Positions 54,835-64,000 of a stretch of DNA of 64,000 bases are shown piece after piece; within the stretch, counting starts at the first letter, position 1; the number at the start of each line of letters is the position of its first letter. Where the stretch lies: assembly GCA_031291305.1 (NCBI GenBank), contig JARLJH010000052.1:119515-183514 (forward strand), given 5' to 3'. The notes beneath the pieces were generated by a model. It was not told where the DNA came from. It made no database searches and was given only the letters and a program-made list of their open reading frames with translations. The stretch is from Rhodoferax sp. (lineage in GTDB: Bacteria; Pseudomonadota; Gammaproteobacteria; Burkholderiales; Burkholderiaceae_C). The position numbers and the translations under genes are program-made.

Positions 54835-56238
54835 TCAGGTGGGGTCAACCGCCATGGTGTTCATGGCGATGGCGTTGCTGCGGTGGTGGCCGGTCATCAA
54901 AAAGTAGACGTAACCGAGTGCCAGGAAGCCCAAGAATATACCGAAGATCAGCGCGTTGTAGTAAATCATGGTGACCATGCACACGGCTGCACCGATCAGC
55001 GCAAACGCCGGGAAGTAGGGGTAAAACGGTGCCTTGAAAGGGCGCACCATGTTCGGCGCCGTGCGGCGCAATTTGAACAGGCTGAGCATGCTGATGATGT
55101 ACATCAGGATGGCGCCAAACACCGACATGGTGACGATGTTGGCGGTCAACGTCTGGCCCCCGATCTGGATCAACTCATCGCTGAAGATGGCGGCAATGCC
55201 GATAGCGCCACCGGCCAGAATCGCGCGGTGTGGGGTCTTGAAGCGCGGGTGCAGTTTGGCAAAAAACGGCGGCAGGTAGCCTTCACGGGACAGCGCAAAG
55301 ATCTGGCGTGAGTAGCCCAGAATAATGCCGTGGAACGAGGCCACCAAACCAAACAAGCCCAGCCACACCAGCATGTGCAGCCAGCCGCTGTTGTCGCCAA
55401 CGATCATCTTCATGGCTTGCGGCAGTGGGTCGTTGATGTTGGCCAGCTTGGTCCAGTCGCCAGCGCCACCGGCAAACACCATCACGCCAATGGCCAGCAC
55501 CACCAGAGTCAGAATGCCGGTGATGTAGGCCACGGGAATCGAACGCTTGGGGTCTTTGGCTTCTTCAGCCGCCATGGCCACGCCTTCAATCGCCAGGAAG
55601 AACCAGATGGCAAACGGAATGGCGGCAAACATGCCGGGAATGGACGCCAGACTGAAGCTATCTTGCCCGGACCAACCGCCCTTGGTGAAGTGCGCCACTG
55701 AGAAGCCCGGCGACACCACACCCATGAAAACCAGCAACTCAAAAATCGCCAGCAGGGTCACGGCCAGCTCAAAGGTGGCAGCAATTTGCACGCCCACAAT
55801 GTTGAGCGTCATGAACACCAGGTAGGCGCCGAGTGCCGCCATTTTGGGGTCAAGAGACGGGAATTGCACGTTCAGGTAAGCACCAATGGCCAGCGCAATG
55901 GCCGGTGGCGCAAACACAAATTCGATCAGCGTGGCAGCACCGGCCAGATAGCCGCCCACCGGGCCAAAGGCGCGCTTGCTGTAGGCAAACGGGCCACCAG
56001 CATGGGGAATGGAGGTGGTCAGCTCGGTAAAGCTGAAGATGAAGGTGGCGTACATCGCGGCGATAAAGATCGAGGTGATGGTGAAGCCCAGCGTGCCGGC
56101 CGAGGCCCAGCCAAAGCTCCAGCCAAAGTATTCACCAGAGATCACCAGGCCGACGGCGATGCCCCAGAGTTGCAGGGTGCTGAGCACCGGTTTGAGCACG
56201 TGGGTGCCGCTGTGGTGAGAAGGGTCCAACGGATTCAT
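54835..56238 (-). CDS. eat: Ethanolamine permease
   Basis: A 467-residue APC-superfamily transporter with about 12 hydrophobic segments. GIAVGLVISGEYFGWSFGWA near the N-terminus, SIPHAGGPFAYSKRAFGPVG and AIPFAIWFFLAIEGVAMAAE are typical of ethanolamine permeases, which match the family length. It is the first gene of the permease-eutB-eutC operon; GGAGT stands ten bases ahead of the ATG. Divergent is the EutR-like activator, giving a complete uptake-and-degradation unit for ethanolamine as a nitrogen or carbon source. Confidence 0.93.
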   Translation of the reverse strand: MNPLDPSHHSGTHVLKPVLSTLQLWGIAVGLVISGEYFGWSFGWASAGTLGFTITSIFIAAMYATFIFSFTELTTSIPHAGGPFAYSKRAFGPVGGYLAGAATLIEFVFAPPAIALAIGAYLNVQFPSLDPKMAALGAYLVFMTLNIVGVQIAATFELAVTLLAIFELLVFMGVVSPGFSVAHFTKGGWSGQDSFSLASIPGMFAAIPFAIWFFLAIEGVAMAAEEAKDPKRSIPVAYITGILTLVVLAIGVMVFAGGAGDWTKLANINDPLPQAMKMIVGDNSGWLHMLVWLGLFGLVASFHGIILGYSRQIFALSREGYLPPFFAKLHPRFKTPHRAILAGGAIGIAAIFSDELIQIGGQTLTANIVTMSVFGAILMYIISMLSLFKLRRTAPNMVRPFKAPFYPYFPAFALIGAAVCMVTMIYYNALIFGIFLGFLALGYVYFLMTGHHRSNAIAMNTMAVDPT

Positions 56239-56456
56239 GGAATGACTCCTATCAAGTGCAGAGGGTTGCGGGATTGAACAAAAACGGTTTGGGCATGAGG
56301 TTTGCTTGCCCTGATCTTTATCCAGACCGGCTTTTTCGCGTTATCGAATTTCGGCAAAGTTTCAAACAGAGGCTTTTTGACACGGGTTAACCCCGTTGCC
56401 GCCTTCAATACGCCAGGGCTCCAATCCACGCTACCCGAATCACGAGGACGCACACC

Positions 56457-57449
56457 ATGGCACCTGCCTCTTCTTGTTACATCGATTCCATGGCCTTTGA
56501 TGCGCCATTTGTGGGCAACACGCACCAGATTCGCACCGTCGAGGCATTTGATGCCGACGAGCACGCGCATAACCTCACCGATTGGGAACAAAGTTACGAC
56601 CAGATCACGCGCGGGCGCTTTCACGGCTCCCTGGCGGAGCTGCAATTACCCCAGATGCAGGTATTTCGCGAGTGCACCAGCCAGGCGGTGCGCCAGTCCT
56701 GCTGCGTCTGGCCCGATGCCTTCTGGTTTGGCCTGCCCGAACAGTCCGACCAGACCCGCATCAATGGTCGATTGGCGGGCGAACACGCCATCATGGTGCG
56801 CCCAGGCGACTGCGAGTTTGAGCTGGTGACGCCGTCGGACTACGCCATCTACGGCATCGTGATCCGCCGCGAGGCTTTGTTGCAAGCTGCCGAGTTGAGC
56901 GGCAGCCGCATCGACTGGGCGCAACTGACCCGTGCAGAGGTGATGCACGTGGACCACAACTCCCGCGTCTCCTTGATCCAGACGCTGGGCGGATTACTGA
57001 AGAACGACGAGGTGTGTACTGACAATGATTTGCGCCAGCAAGTGCTGGTCAACGCCTTGCTCGCCCTGCTGGACACCAGCGCCGTGGACAGCGCAGTCAG
57101 CAGCAGCTTTCAGCGCCGTCAACGCATCGTGGCCAAGGCGCGCGATCTGGTGCTGGCACAGCGCGATCAGGCCATCACCGTGCCGCAGTTGTGCGAACAG
57201 CTGTTTGTCAGCCGCCGCACCTTGCAGTATTGCTTTGAGGATGTGTTGGGCATGAGCCCGATGCAGTACTTGCGGCTGATCCGCCTCAACGGCGCGCGCC
57301 GCCATTTGCGGCAAGCCTCATCCCACGCCTGGTCGGTGCAGGATGTGGCCACCGATTGGGGTTTTTGGCATTTCAGCCAATTCTCCAGCGACTACCGCAA
57401 GCTGTTTGGGGAAAGCCCGTCGCAGTCGATGCAGTCCAACGTGCATTGA
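56457..57449 (+). CDS. eutR: EutR-like AraC family activator
   Basis: A 330-residue AraC regulator (E. coli EutR has 350). The N-terminal half (residues 20-200, TVEAFDADEHAHNLTDWEQS, MQVFRECTSQAVRQSCCVWP) is the ligand-sensing part; the C-terminal double HTH is at about 225-325 (VPQLCEQLFVSRRTLQYCFE and VQDVATDWGFWHFSQFSSDY). It is divergent from the ethanolamine operon across 218 bp. EutR proteins respond to ethanolamine together with adenosylcobalamin. GAGGA stands eight bases ahead of the ATG; another ATG follows at codon 12. Confidence 0.88.
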   Translation: MAPASSCYIDSMAFDAPFVGNTHQIRTVEAFDADEHAHNLTDWEQSYDQITRGRFHGSLAELQLPQMQVFRECTSQAVRQSCCVWPDAFWFGLPEQSDQTRINGRLAGEHAIMVRPGDCEFELVTPSDYAIYGIVIRREALLQAAELSGSRIDWAQLTRAEVMHVDHNSRVSLIQTLGGLLKNDEVCTDNDLRQQVLVNALLALLDTSAVDSAVSSSFQRRQRIVAKARDLVLAQRDQAITVPQLCEQLFVSRRTLQYCFEDVLGMSPMQYLRLIRLNGARRHLRQASSHAWSVQDVATDWGFWHFSQFSSDYRKLFGESPSQSMQSNVH

Positions 57450-57505
57450 CGTGCTTCAGCAGGCGCGTGCGGCGGCCAAGGTGCCGCTGCTGCTAGCCAA
57501 TATAT

Positions 57506-58036
57506 TTATGAGTTTCTGATCTTTTTCACCAGCGCGGTGGTGGAGTAGCCTTGAACAAACGGCAAGGCCAGTGCCCGCCCGCCGTAGGCCTGCACCACCG
57601 CTGTCTCGGCCAGCTTGCTCATGTCGTAGTCGCCGCCTTTGACGAGGATATCGGGGCGGACCAGACGGATCAGCTCTAGCGGGGTATCTTCGTCAAACCA
57701 GGTCACCAACGAGCTGCTGGCCAGCGCGGCAATCACGCAGGCACGGTCCACCTCGTTGTTGAGCGGGCGGTCCGGGCCTTTGCCCAGACGCCTGGCCGAG
57801 GCATCGGTGTTGAGTGCTACCAGCAGGCTGGCGCCAAGCGCACGCGCCTGCTCCAGATACATCACATGGCCGCGGTGCAGCACATCGAACACGCCGTTGG
57901 TAAATATTAGCGGTCGGGGCAGAGCCGCCAGTCTGGACGCGAGCAGGTCTGGGCGGCACAGCTTGTCAGCCAGCAAAATGGTCTCAGGTAGGGGCGCAAA
58001 AGCATAAACAGGGCGGGTTTGAGGCATGTATTGCAT
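57506..58036 (-). CDS. Heptose-1-phosphate adenylyltransferase-like (RfaE2/HldE C-domain) protein
   Basis: A 176-residue cytidylyltransferase-fold protein. FTNGVFDVLHRGHVMYLEQA contains the HxGH nucleotide-binding motif; ALNTDASARRLGKGPDRPLN and DILVKGGDYDMSKLAE are typical of RfaE domain II. It would activate D-glycero-beta-D-manno-heptose 1-phosphate with ATP for LPS core synthesis. Free-standing second domains are usual in Betaproteobacteria. Start uncertain (ATG at 58036 or 58027; no clear ribosome site). Confidence 0.88.
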   Translation of the reverse strand: MQYMPQTRPVYAFAPLPETILLADKLCRPDLLASRLAALPRPLIFTNGVFDVLHRGHVMYLEQARALGASLLVALNTDASARRLGKGPDRPLNNEVDRACVIAALASSSLVTWFDEDTPLELIRLVRPDILVKGGDYDMSKLAETAVVQAYGGRALALPFVQGYSTTALVKKIRNS

Positions 58037-58114
58037 GCTACCAGCAGATGTGGCCGGGTTATTCTCAAATCCCGTCTTGCTGCGTCAAGACTGCTGGGCA
58101 TAATCCGAGCCACT

Positions 58115-59350
58115 ATGAATTTGGTCCCTGTCAGTATCGAATCTATCCTTATCGGTCAGCCGTTGCCGTGTGCGCTGCGCGATCAGAGCGGGGTGCTGCT
58201 GGCCAGCGCGGGTTTTATGGTGAGCAGCAAGCAGGCGCTGGAGTCCATGGTGGGTCGGCGTAGTGAGATTTACATTGACTTTGACCAGTCTGATAACTTC
58301 CGTCGTGGCTACGTCAACCGACTCAATAACCTGGTGATGGAAGACAAGTCGCTAGGCCAGATTGCCGAGGTGCAGATTTCTCCCTACGACGCCAAGCGGT
58401 CGAAGGGTGTTGAGGTGGAAAACGTCGAGGCCGACTGGCTGGACCTGCAAACCCAGGCGCACGCCATGCTGCGCGACACCCAGGGCGACACTTTTTTGCC
58501 GCGCCTGGAACGTCTGCAAAATGAACTTGATCGTGAAGTCCAGCGCAACCCGGACGGCACCTTGTTTGCGCTGATTCACCTGGCGGGCAGCGAGGTGCGC
58601 CAGTACAGCGCTACCCACGCCATGCTGGTCATGGTGATGTGCTGCCTAGCTGCGCGTGAGGTGCTGAAATGGCCGCAAGCACACATGAAAGCCCTGGGTA
58701 GCGCTGCACTCACCATGAACATCAGTATGACCGAGTTGCAGGACCGGCTGGCAGTGCAGAAGGAACCCCCGACCACAGCCCAGTTGCAGCGTATTCAGAC
58801 GCATGCGCCGCGCTCGGTCGATCTTTTGCAGCAGATGGGCGTGTCGGATGCGCTTTGGCTGGAAGCTGTGCTCAACCACGGCACAAAATCTCCGGGACCC
58901 CTGGCCGGTCGTAGCGAAGGGCAGCGCCTGGCGCGTCTGATCCAGCGTGCCGACATGTTCGCTGCCCGTCTGTCACCTCGTGCCTCACGTGTGCCCGAAG
59001 CACCGGGTGTCGCCATGCAGTCATGTTATTTCGATGAAAACAAGCAGATTGACGAGGCCGGTGCGGCGCTGATCAAGGCGGTGGGTATTTATTCACCCGG
59101 TACCTACGTCAAGCTGGCCTCGCAGGAAATTGCGGTGGTCATCAAGCGTGGCCTTAACACCACCATGCCCAAGGTAGCCGTGTTGATCAACCGCCATGGC
59201 ATGCCTACCGGCGAGCCCATTCTGCGCGATACCAGCCAAGTCGATTACCGTATCACGGCCAGCGTGCCGTTTCGCGATGTCAAGGTCAGCCATCACCTGG
59301 ACAAATTGATGGCCTTGACGCGCCAGGCTGCTTCTGAGCGGCCTTGGTAG
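58115..59350 (+). CDS. Degenerate HD-GYP-like protein
   Basis: A 411-residue protein built like a c-di-GMP HD-GYP phosphodiesterase. An N-terminal domain (about 1-110) precedes the helical HD-GYP-like domain (about 145-340). The first His is present (YSATHAML), but at the position of the catalytic His-Asp pair the sequence is LTMNISM (Thr200-Met201). One His remains in LNHGTKSP, where HHExxDGxGYP would be expected, and the GYP itself is absent. It is therefore probably not a hydrolase and may bind or signal by contact. A possible promoter (TTGCTG, 16 bp, CATAAT) lies at 58077-58104. It is divergent from the heptose adenylyltransferase gene. Confidence 0.8.
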   Translation: MNLVPVSIESILIGQPLPCALRDQSGVLLASAGFMVSSKQALESMVGRRSEIYIDFDQSDNFRRGYVNRLNNLVMEDKSLGQIAEVQISPYDAKRSKGVEVENVEADWLDLQTQAHAMLRDTQGDTFLPRLERLQNELDREVQRNPDGTLFALIHLAGSEVRQYSATHAMLVMVMCCLAAREVLKWPQAHMKALGSAALTMNISMTELQDRLAVQKEPPTTAQLQRIQTHAPRSVDLLQQMGVSDALWLEAVLNHGTKSPGPLAGRSEGQRLARLIQRADMFAARLSPRASRVPEAPGVAMQSCYFDENKQIDEAGAALIKAVGIYSPGTYVKLASQEIAVVIKRGLNTTMPKVAVLINRHGMPTGEPILRDTSQVDYRITASVPFRDVKVSHHLDKLMALTRQAASERPW

Positions 59351-59408
59351 GCGGCGTGTAATACGCTGACCTGCTGACGCCAGACCGGTGTCAGCAGAGG
59401 CAATTGGC

Positions 59409-60023
59409 TTAAAACGGTTTGGTGTCGATGAAGCTGGGGCGCAGCATCAGCTTGTCATACAGCTTGTGAAGGTTGGTGTGTGACTCACGCCAATTGATCT
59501 CGGGAAAGCGGAAGTCCAGATAACCCAGCGCCACGCCCACGGCAATGTCGGCCAAGCTGAGGTGCGCGCCGGTGTAAAACGGCTTGTCGCCCAGACCACT
59601 GCTCATGGCTTGCAGGGCGGCAGTGACCTTGCCCAATTGCCGGTCAATCCAGGCCTGGCAGCGCTGCCCGTCGGTGCGCCCGTCCCAGGTGGCTTCCAGT
59701 CGCGCCAGCAGTGCGGCGTCCAGCACCCCGTCGGCCAGCGCCTCCCAGGTTTTGACCTCGGCGCGTTCACGGCCTACGGATGGCAACAGTTTGCCCACCG
59801 GCGATAGCGTGTCGAAGTATTCAACGATCACGCGCGAATCGGAAATAACCTCGCCATTTTCCAGAACCAGACACGGCACCTTGCCCAGCGGATTGAATTG
59901 ACTGATGCCGGTCGTGCTTGTCCACACATCTTCCAGCACGTAGTCGTAGTCGAGTTTTTTCTCGGCCATCACCACACGTACCTTGCGTACGTAAGGGCTG
60001 GTGTTGGATCCGATAAGTTTCAT
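59409..60023 (-). CDS. Glutathione S-transferase family protein
   Basis: A 204-residue GST. The N-terminal thioredoxin-like domain has MKLIGSNTSPYVRKVRVVMA with the catalytic Ser in TSPYVRKV, the cis-Pro in GKVPCLVLENGEVISDSRVI (glutathione-binding E/D-S) and the C-terminal all-helical domain with YTGAHLSLADIAVGVALGYL. It conjugates or reduces electrophiles with glutathione; a specific substrate cannot be assigned. The open frame upstream to 60176 overlaps purB antisense and is not used. Confidence 0.9.
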   Translation of the reverse strand: MKLIGSNTSPYVRKVRVVMAEKKLDYDYVLEDVWTSTTGISQFNPLGKVPCLVLENGEVISDSRVIVEYFDTLSPVGKLLPSVGRERAEVKTWEALADGVLDAALLARLEATWDGRTDGQRCQAWIDRQLGKVTAALQAMSSGLGDKPFYTGAHLSLADIAVGVALGYLDFRFPEINWRESHTNLHKLYDKLMLRPSFIDTKPF

Positions 60024-60078
60024 GGGCATGTGACAGACGATTTGAGTTGTTTTTGGGCATTCTATCCACCGACATTGA

Positions 60079-61539
<1,461 letters not shown>

Positions 61540-61546
61540 CCAGCTG

Positions 61547-62107
61547 ATGGCCACCAAATCCACCATCTTCAAAGCCAGTCTGCAAATTGCGGACATCGAT
61601 CACAACTACTACGCCGATCACGCGCTGACGCTGGCGCGCCATCCCAGCGAGACCGATGAACGCATGATGGTGCGCTTGTGCGCGCTGGCTCTGCAAGCGC
61701 ACCAGTTGCAAAGCGTCTGCGGCGGTGACGGCACGCTGGCCTTTGGCGCGGGCCTTTCTGACCCCGACGAGCCCGATGTCTGGCTGCGCGATTTCACTGG
61801 CCTGACGCGCTTGTGGATTGAAGTGGGCCAGCCCGAAGATAAACCCCTGAGTAAAGCCTGCAACAAGGCCGACGCCGTGGTCCTCTATGCCTTTGGCCAG
61901 GCGGCCGATGTGTGGTGGCGTGGTATCGAGACCAAACTAACCCGGCTGGACCGGCTGCAAGTGTGGCGCATTCCCAGCGCCACGGCGCAGGCACTGATTC
62001 CATTGGCGCAGCGCAGCATGAACCTGCAAGCGACGATTCAGGAAGGCGTGCTGATGCTAGGCGACGGTACGCACAACATCGACATTGAGCCGGTTCGCTG
62101 GAAATAG
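61547..62107 (+). CDS. YaeQ family protein
   Basis: A 186-residue protein of the YaeQ family, which has a PD-(D/E)xK-like nuclease fold. Landmarks are MATKSTIFKASLQIADIDHN, LTLARHPSETDERMMVRLCA, PDVWLRDFTGLTRLWIEVGQ and the lysines in PEDKPLSKACNKADAVVLYA. E. coli YaeQ is often described as an RfaH-suppressing factor, but its reaction is not established. It probably shares the purB transcript. Confidence 0.9.
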   Translation: MATKSTIFKASLQIADIDHNYYADHALTLARHPSETDERMMVRLCALALQAHQLQSVCGGDGTLAFGAGLSDPDEPDVWLRDFTGLTRLWIEVGQPEDKPLSKACNKADAVVLYAFGQAADVWWRGIETKLTRLDRLQVWRIPSATAQALIPLAQRSMNLQATIQEGVLMLGDGTHNIDIEPVRWK

Positions 62108-62164
62108 CCGCACCACTTGCGGTTTTTTGGTACAAAGGCAGACCTTTCACCTGCCGGAGACACC

Positions 62165-62956
62165 ATGAACACTGCCGCTGAACCTCTTGTCCTGACAGCC
62201 CGTGACCCGCGTGGTCTGGTCACCCTGACGCTGAACCGACCCACGGCGTTCAACGCACTGTCTGAGGGGTTGATGACGGCGCTGCAGCATGAGTTGGACA
62301 CTCTGGCAGCAGACGACAGCGTGCGCGTGGTGGTGATCGCCGCCGCTGGCAAAGCCTTCTGCGCGGGGCATGATCTGGTTGAAATGCGCGCCCAGCCCTC
62401 GCATGAGTATTACCAGACGCTGTTTAGACAATGCGCCAAGGTGATGATGAGCGTCCAAAAGCTGCCGGTGCCGGTGATTGCACGGGTGCACGGCGTGGCC
62501 ACGGCAGCGGGCTGCCAGCTGGTGGCCATGTGCGACCTGGCGGTGGCCTCCAGTACCGCCAAATTTGCCGTGAGCGGTGTCAACCTGGGCCTGTTTTGCA
62601 GCACCCCCGGCGTCGCGCTGGCGCGCAACCTGGGCCGCAAGGCGGCGTTCGAGATGCTGGTCACCGGCGAATTCATCAGCGCCCAGAAAGCCTTGGCAGA
62701 AGGCTTGATCAACCGCGTGGCCGAGCCCGACCAACTCGACGCCGAGTTGGCCCGCCTGGTGGACAGCATCCTGGCCAAACCCCGCGCCGCCGTGGTGCTG
62801 GGCAAGACGCTGTTTTACCGCCAGTTGGAAAGCGGCATCGAGGCCGCGTATACAGACGCAGCCCAGACCATGGCCTGCAACATGATGGATGACAGCGCGC
62901 TTGAAGGCGTGCAGGCGTTTATCGAAAAGAGGCCGCCGACTTGGCTAAAGCCCTGA
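62165..62956 (+). CDS. Enoyl-CoA hydratase/isomerase family protein (ECHDC3-like)
   Basis: A 263-residue crotonase-fold protein. The oxyanion-hole segment is FCAGHDLVEMRA and the second is VHGVATAAGCQLVAMCDLAV. The two catalytic glutamates of true enoyl-CoA hydratases are missing: Gln stands in GCQLVAMCD, and the second position is in the SGVNLGLFCSTPG segment without Glu. This matches the ECHDC3-like branch, for which hydratase activity is doubtful. GGAGA stands seven bases ahead of the ATG. Its place in metabolism is unclear. Confidence 0.88.
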   Translation: MNTAAEPLVLTARDPRGLVTLTLNRPTAFNALSEGLMTALQHELDTLAADDSVRVVVIAAAGKAFCAGHDLVEMRAQPSHEYYQTLFRQCAKVMMSVQKLPVPVIARVHGVATAAGCQLVAMCDLAVASSTAKFAVSGVNLGLFCSTPGVALARNLGRKAAFEMLVTGEFISAQKALAEGLINRVAEPDQLDAELARLVDSILAKPRAAVVLGKTLFYRQLESGIEAAYTDAAQTMACNMMDDSALEGVQAFIEKRPPTWLKP

Positions 62957-63032
62957 GGTGCTATCGGCAATGTGCTCATTGCGCTAGACAAGTCCAGCCC
63001 TAATGGCTTGAATACTCTTAGGGTTCTGGACG

Positions 63033-63437
63033 TCAGGAACTGAGCGCCCAGTTCTCAACAACGAGCCCTGGGTAGTCTTTGAAGTCTGCTTCATTGTTGG
63101 TAACAAGGATAGTGCCCGAGTTAACAGCATGCGCCGCGATGAGCCGGTCCATGGTGTTGCGGCTTCGGACCCGAACTGATGCTCGCAGTACGCCAAAACT
63201 CTCAGCGTCCGATTCCGTAAATGGCAACACGGGAATTCTGCTTACCAACAAGGACAAGACGTGTTCATCCAGTTCCCGATGTGTGGTTTGAATTTCCAGG
63301 CCGGCCCGTAGCTCCGCGTAAGTGACAACGGACATCACCGCTTCACCCTGATTCAAGGCTCCCAGCCGACGCAGCACTTGAGGGGGATGGTTCTTGATGA
63401 GGTAGATACAGATGTTGGTATCGAGCATGTAGCGCAT
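63033..63437 (-). CDS. vapC: VapC PIN-domain toxin
   Basis: A 134-residue PIN-domain ribonuclease. The acidic active site is readable: Asp6 in MRYMLDTNICIYLIK, Glu42 in SVVTYAELRAGLEIQ, Asp97 in NTMDRLIAAHAV and Asp118 in VTNNEADFKDYPG. Relatives cleave initiator tRNA or other RNAs. The ATG lies just after the VapB stop. The frame extends upstream to 63482 inside vapB, which I do not use. Confidence 0.94.
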   Translation of the reverse strand: MRYMLDTNICIYLIKNHPPQVLRRLGALNQGEAVMSVVTYAELRAGLEIQTTHRELDEHVLSLLVSRIPVLPFTESDAESFGVLRASVRVRSRNTMDRLIAAHAVNSGTILVTNNEADFKDYPGLVVENWALSS

Positions 63438-63439
63438 GG

Positions 63440-63709
63440 TCAGCCTTGCGCTTTCGCAGCTAAGGGGGGCATATTCCCCCAATCGCGCTCATGCTCCTCA
63501 TGGAACTCACGTCCCTCCGCCATGAAGTTTGGACTGAACATCGAGAAAATTTTCCCGATGTCGGCCAAGGTTTTCTGCTCCACCAAACGCAGGACCAACG
63601 TGTTGCCGACACGCTCGACTTCAACGTCCTGTGCAGCATCGACGAACCCAAGTTCTTTGGGAATGCGAATTGCCAGTGAGTTACCGCTTTTGAATACTCT
63701 GGTAAGCAT
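63440..63709 (-). CDS. vapB: VapB antitoxin (AbrB-type)
   Basis: An 89-residue antitoxin. The N-terminal swapped-hairpin AbrB domain reads TRVFKSGNSLAIRIPKELGF and VEVERVGNTLVLRL, the C-terminal tail (FMAEGREFHEEHERDWGNMP) binds VapC. AGGA stands ten bases ahead of the ATG. It should repress its own promoter through the GTATATAC operator directly upstream. Gene order vapB-vapC is standard. Confidence 0.93.
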   Translation of the reverse strand: MLTRVFKSGNSLAIRIPKELGFVDAAQDVEVERVGNTLVLRLVEQKTLADIGKIFSMFSPNFMAEGREFHEEHERDWGNMPPLAAKAQG

Positions 63710-63730
63710 GTTTGTCCTTGTTGAATTATG

Positions 63731-63747
63731 GTATATACAGTATATAC
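63731..63747 (-). promoter_or_regulatory. vapBC operator
   Basis: Two copies of the self-complementary octamer GTATATAC (63731-63738 and 63740-63747) are separated by one base, 22 bp upstream of vapB. It overlaps a likely -10 region and has the look of an AbrB-type autoregulation site. Confidence 0.65.
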
Positions 63748-63770
63748 ATGAATTCCTGTCAATGAAAGCA

Positions 63771-63835
63771 TGAGCCTTGTCCAATGAGGTATGAGCCTGA
63801 ACGGTTTGCGTATTTCCACCCAGGAGTGAGCCTGA
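63771..63835. repeat. Iterated TGAGCCT repeats at a likely IS end
   Basis: TGAGCCT (63771), TGAGCCTGA (63792) and TGAGCCTGA (63827) stand in the same orientation upstream of a transposase-like start. Such subterminal direct repeats are typical transposase-binding sites at the end of some insertion sequences. Confidence 0.5.
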
Positions 63836-63890
63836 GTCGACGAATTTACGGTTGAACTGGTTGCTTGATCATCCAAGGATGGTGATCAAT

Positions 63891-64000
63891 ATGGACGAGG
63901 CCAAACTGCGCACGATTGCGCAACTGCAGGAGTTTTTGAACGCGACCCAGGAGGTCAGTTTCACAGTAGGGCCAGGCGGCAGTGACCAGCAGCGCTACGA
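63891..64000 (+). CDS. Transposase/integrase-core protein, N-terminal fragment (partial)
   Basis: The first 36 codons of a gene running off the window edge: MDEAKLRTIAQLQEFLNATQ, then EVSFTVGPGGSDQQRYE. The pattern of TIAQLQEFL, a T-Q/A-E-V stretch, then a charged segment ending RYE resembles the N-terminus of DDE transposases with an integrase catalytic core that begin with an HTH after about residue 40. The catalytic part is outside, so family assignment is tentative. No strong Shine-Dalgarno (AAGGA is about 12 bases ahead). Confidence 0.5.
   Translation, partial: MDEAKLRTIAQLQEFLNATQEVSFTVGPGGSDQQRY

Overview
The window is about 64 kb of high-GC proteobacterial chromosome. Gene content (creBC, a thiC-thiO-thiS-thiG-thiDE operon behind a TPP riboswitch, an exosortase with a PEP-CTERM target, an ethanolamine ammonia-lyase operon) and a dispersed AT-richer intergenic repeat (GGCYTSTAGCCCAG... 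/ ...ATAGCTA...) suggest Betaproteobacteria, order Burkholderiales, probably a Comamonadaceae member of the Rhodoferax/Polaromonas type. This placement is inferred from gene content and repeat style, not from a marker gene.

Layout. 1-4136: an ABC uptake operon on the minus strand (binding protein, two permeases, ATPase cut by the window edge), preceded by three TGTCA repeats at 11-bp spacing that look like a PhoB box; a divergent HAD phosphatase follows. 4601-6098: an AraC regulator and a LysE exporter. 6289-13757: the CreB/CreC two-component pair, then a VIT/vWA protein with a PEP-CTERM tail, an exosortase, an exosortase-associated protein and a GT51 glycosyltransferase. Three TTCAC boxes with exact 6-bp spacers (the CreB 'cre-tag' pattern) stand in front of the vWA gene. 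13905-16669: accessory genes, namely a coiled-coil membrane protein and the 'mobile mystery' A/B (HTH plus Fic) pair. 16825-26209: housekeeping and regulatory genes (LysR, thioredoxin, EthD, chemoreceptor, YchJ-like, a tandem methylglyoxal-synthase-like protein, RoxA, a coupled PEBP-AraC pair, a GATase1-AraC regulator, a SnoaL-like protein).

26194-32165: the thiamin operon under a TPP riboswitch. 32270-33337: a winged-helix protein. 33433-43079: a defence island, comprising type I restriction-modification hsdM, hsdS and hsdR interleaved with a PaaA2/ParE-like toxin-antitoxin pair and an AbiEi/AbiEii type IV pair. The hsdS product carries a C-terminal Panacea (SocA-like) antitoxin domain. The toxin-antitoxin cassette sits at the hsdM/hsdS junction, which is marked by a duplicated 30-bp hsdM 3' end and by a small ORF whose overlapping start and stop codons link the toxin to hsdS.

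43186-51622: a WYL regulator, a VOC protein, a second LysE exporter, a tautomerase with a small partner, a LysR regulator, an FAD dehydrogenase plus ThDP enzyme pair, and galactose mutarotase. 51660-57449: a decayed second eutC fragment, a DsbA-family protein, and the ethanolamine operon (permease, eutB, eutC) with its EutR-like activator divergent. 57506-62956: heptose-phosphate adenylyltransferase-like protein, a degenerate HD-GYP protein, a GST, purB, a YaeQ-like protein and an enoyl-CoA-hydratase-fold protein. 63033-64000: vapBC and the left end of an insertion element with the first codons of its transposase.

No tRNA, rRNA or CRISPR array was recognised. The two most interesting systems are the CreBC-linked exosortase locus and the restriction-modification/toxin-antitoxin composite.
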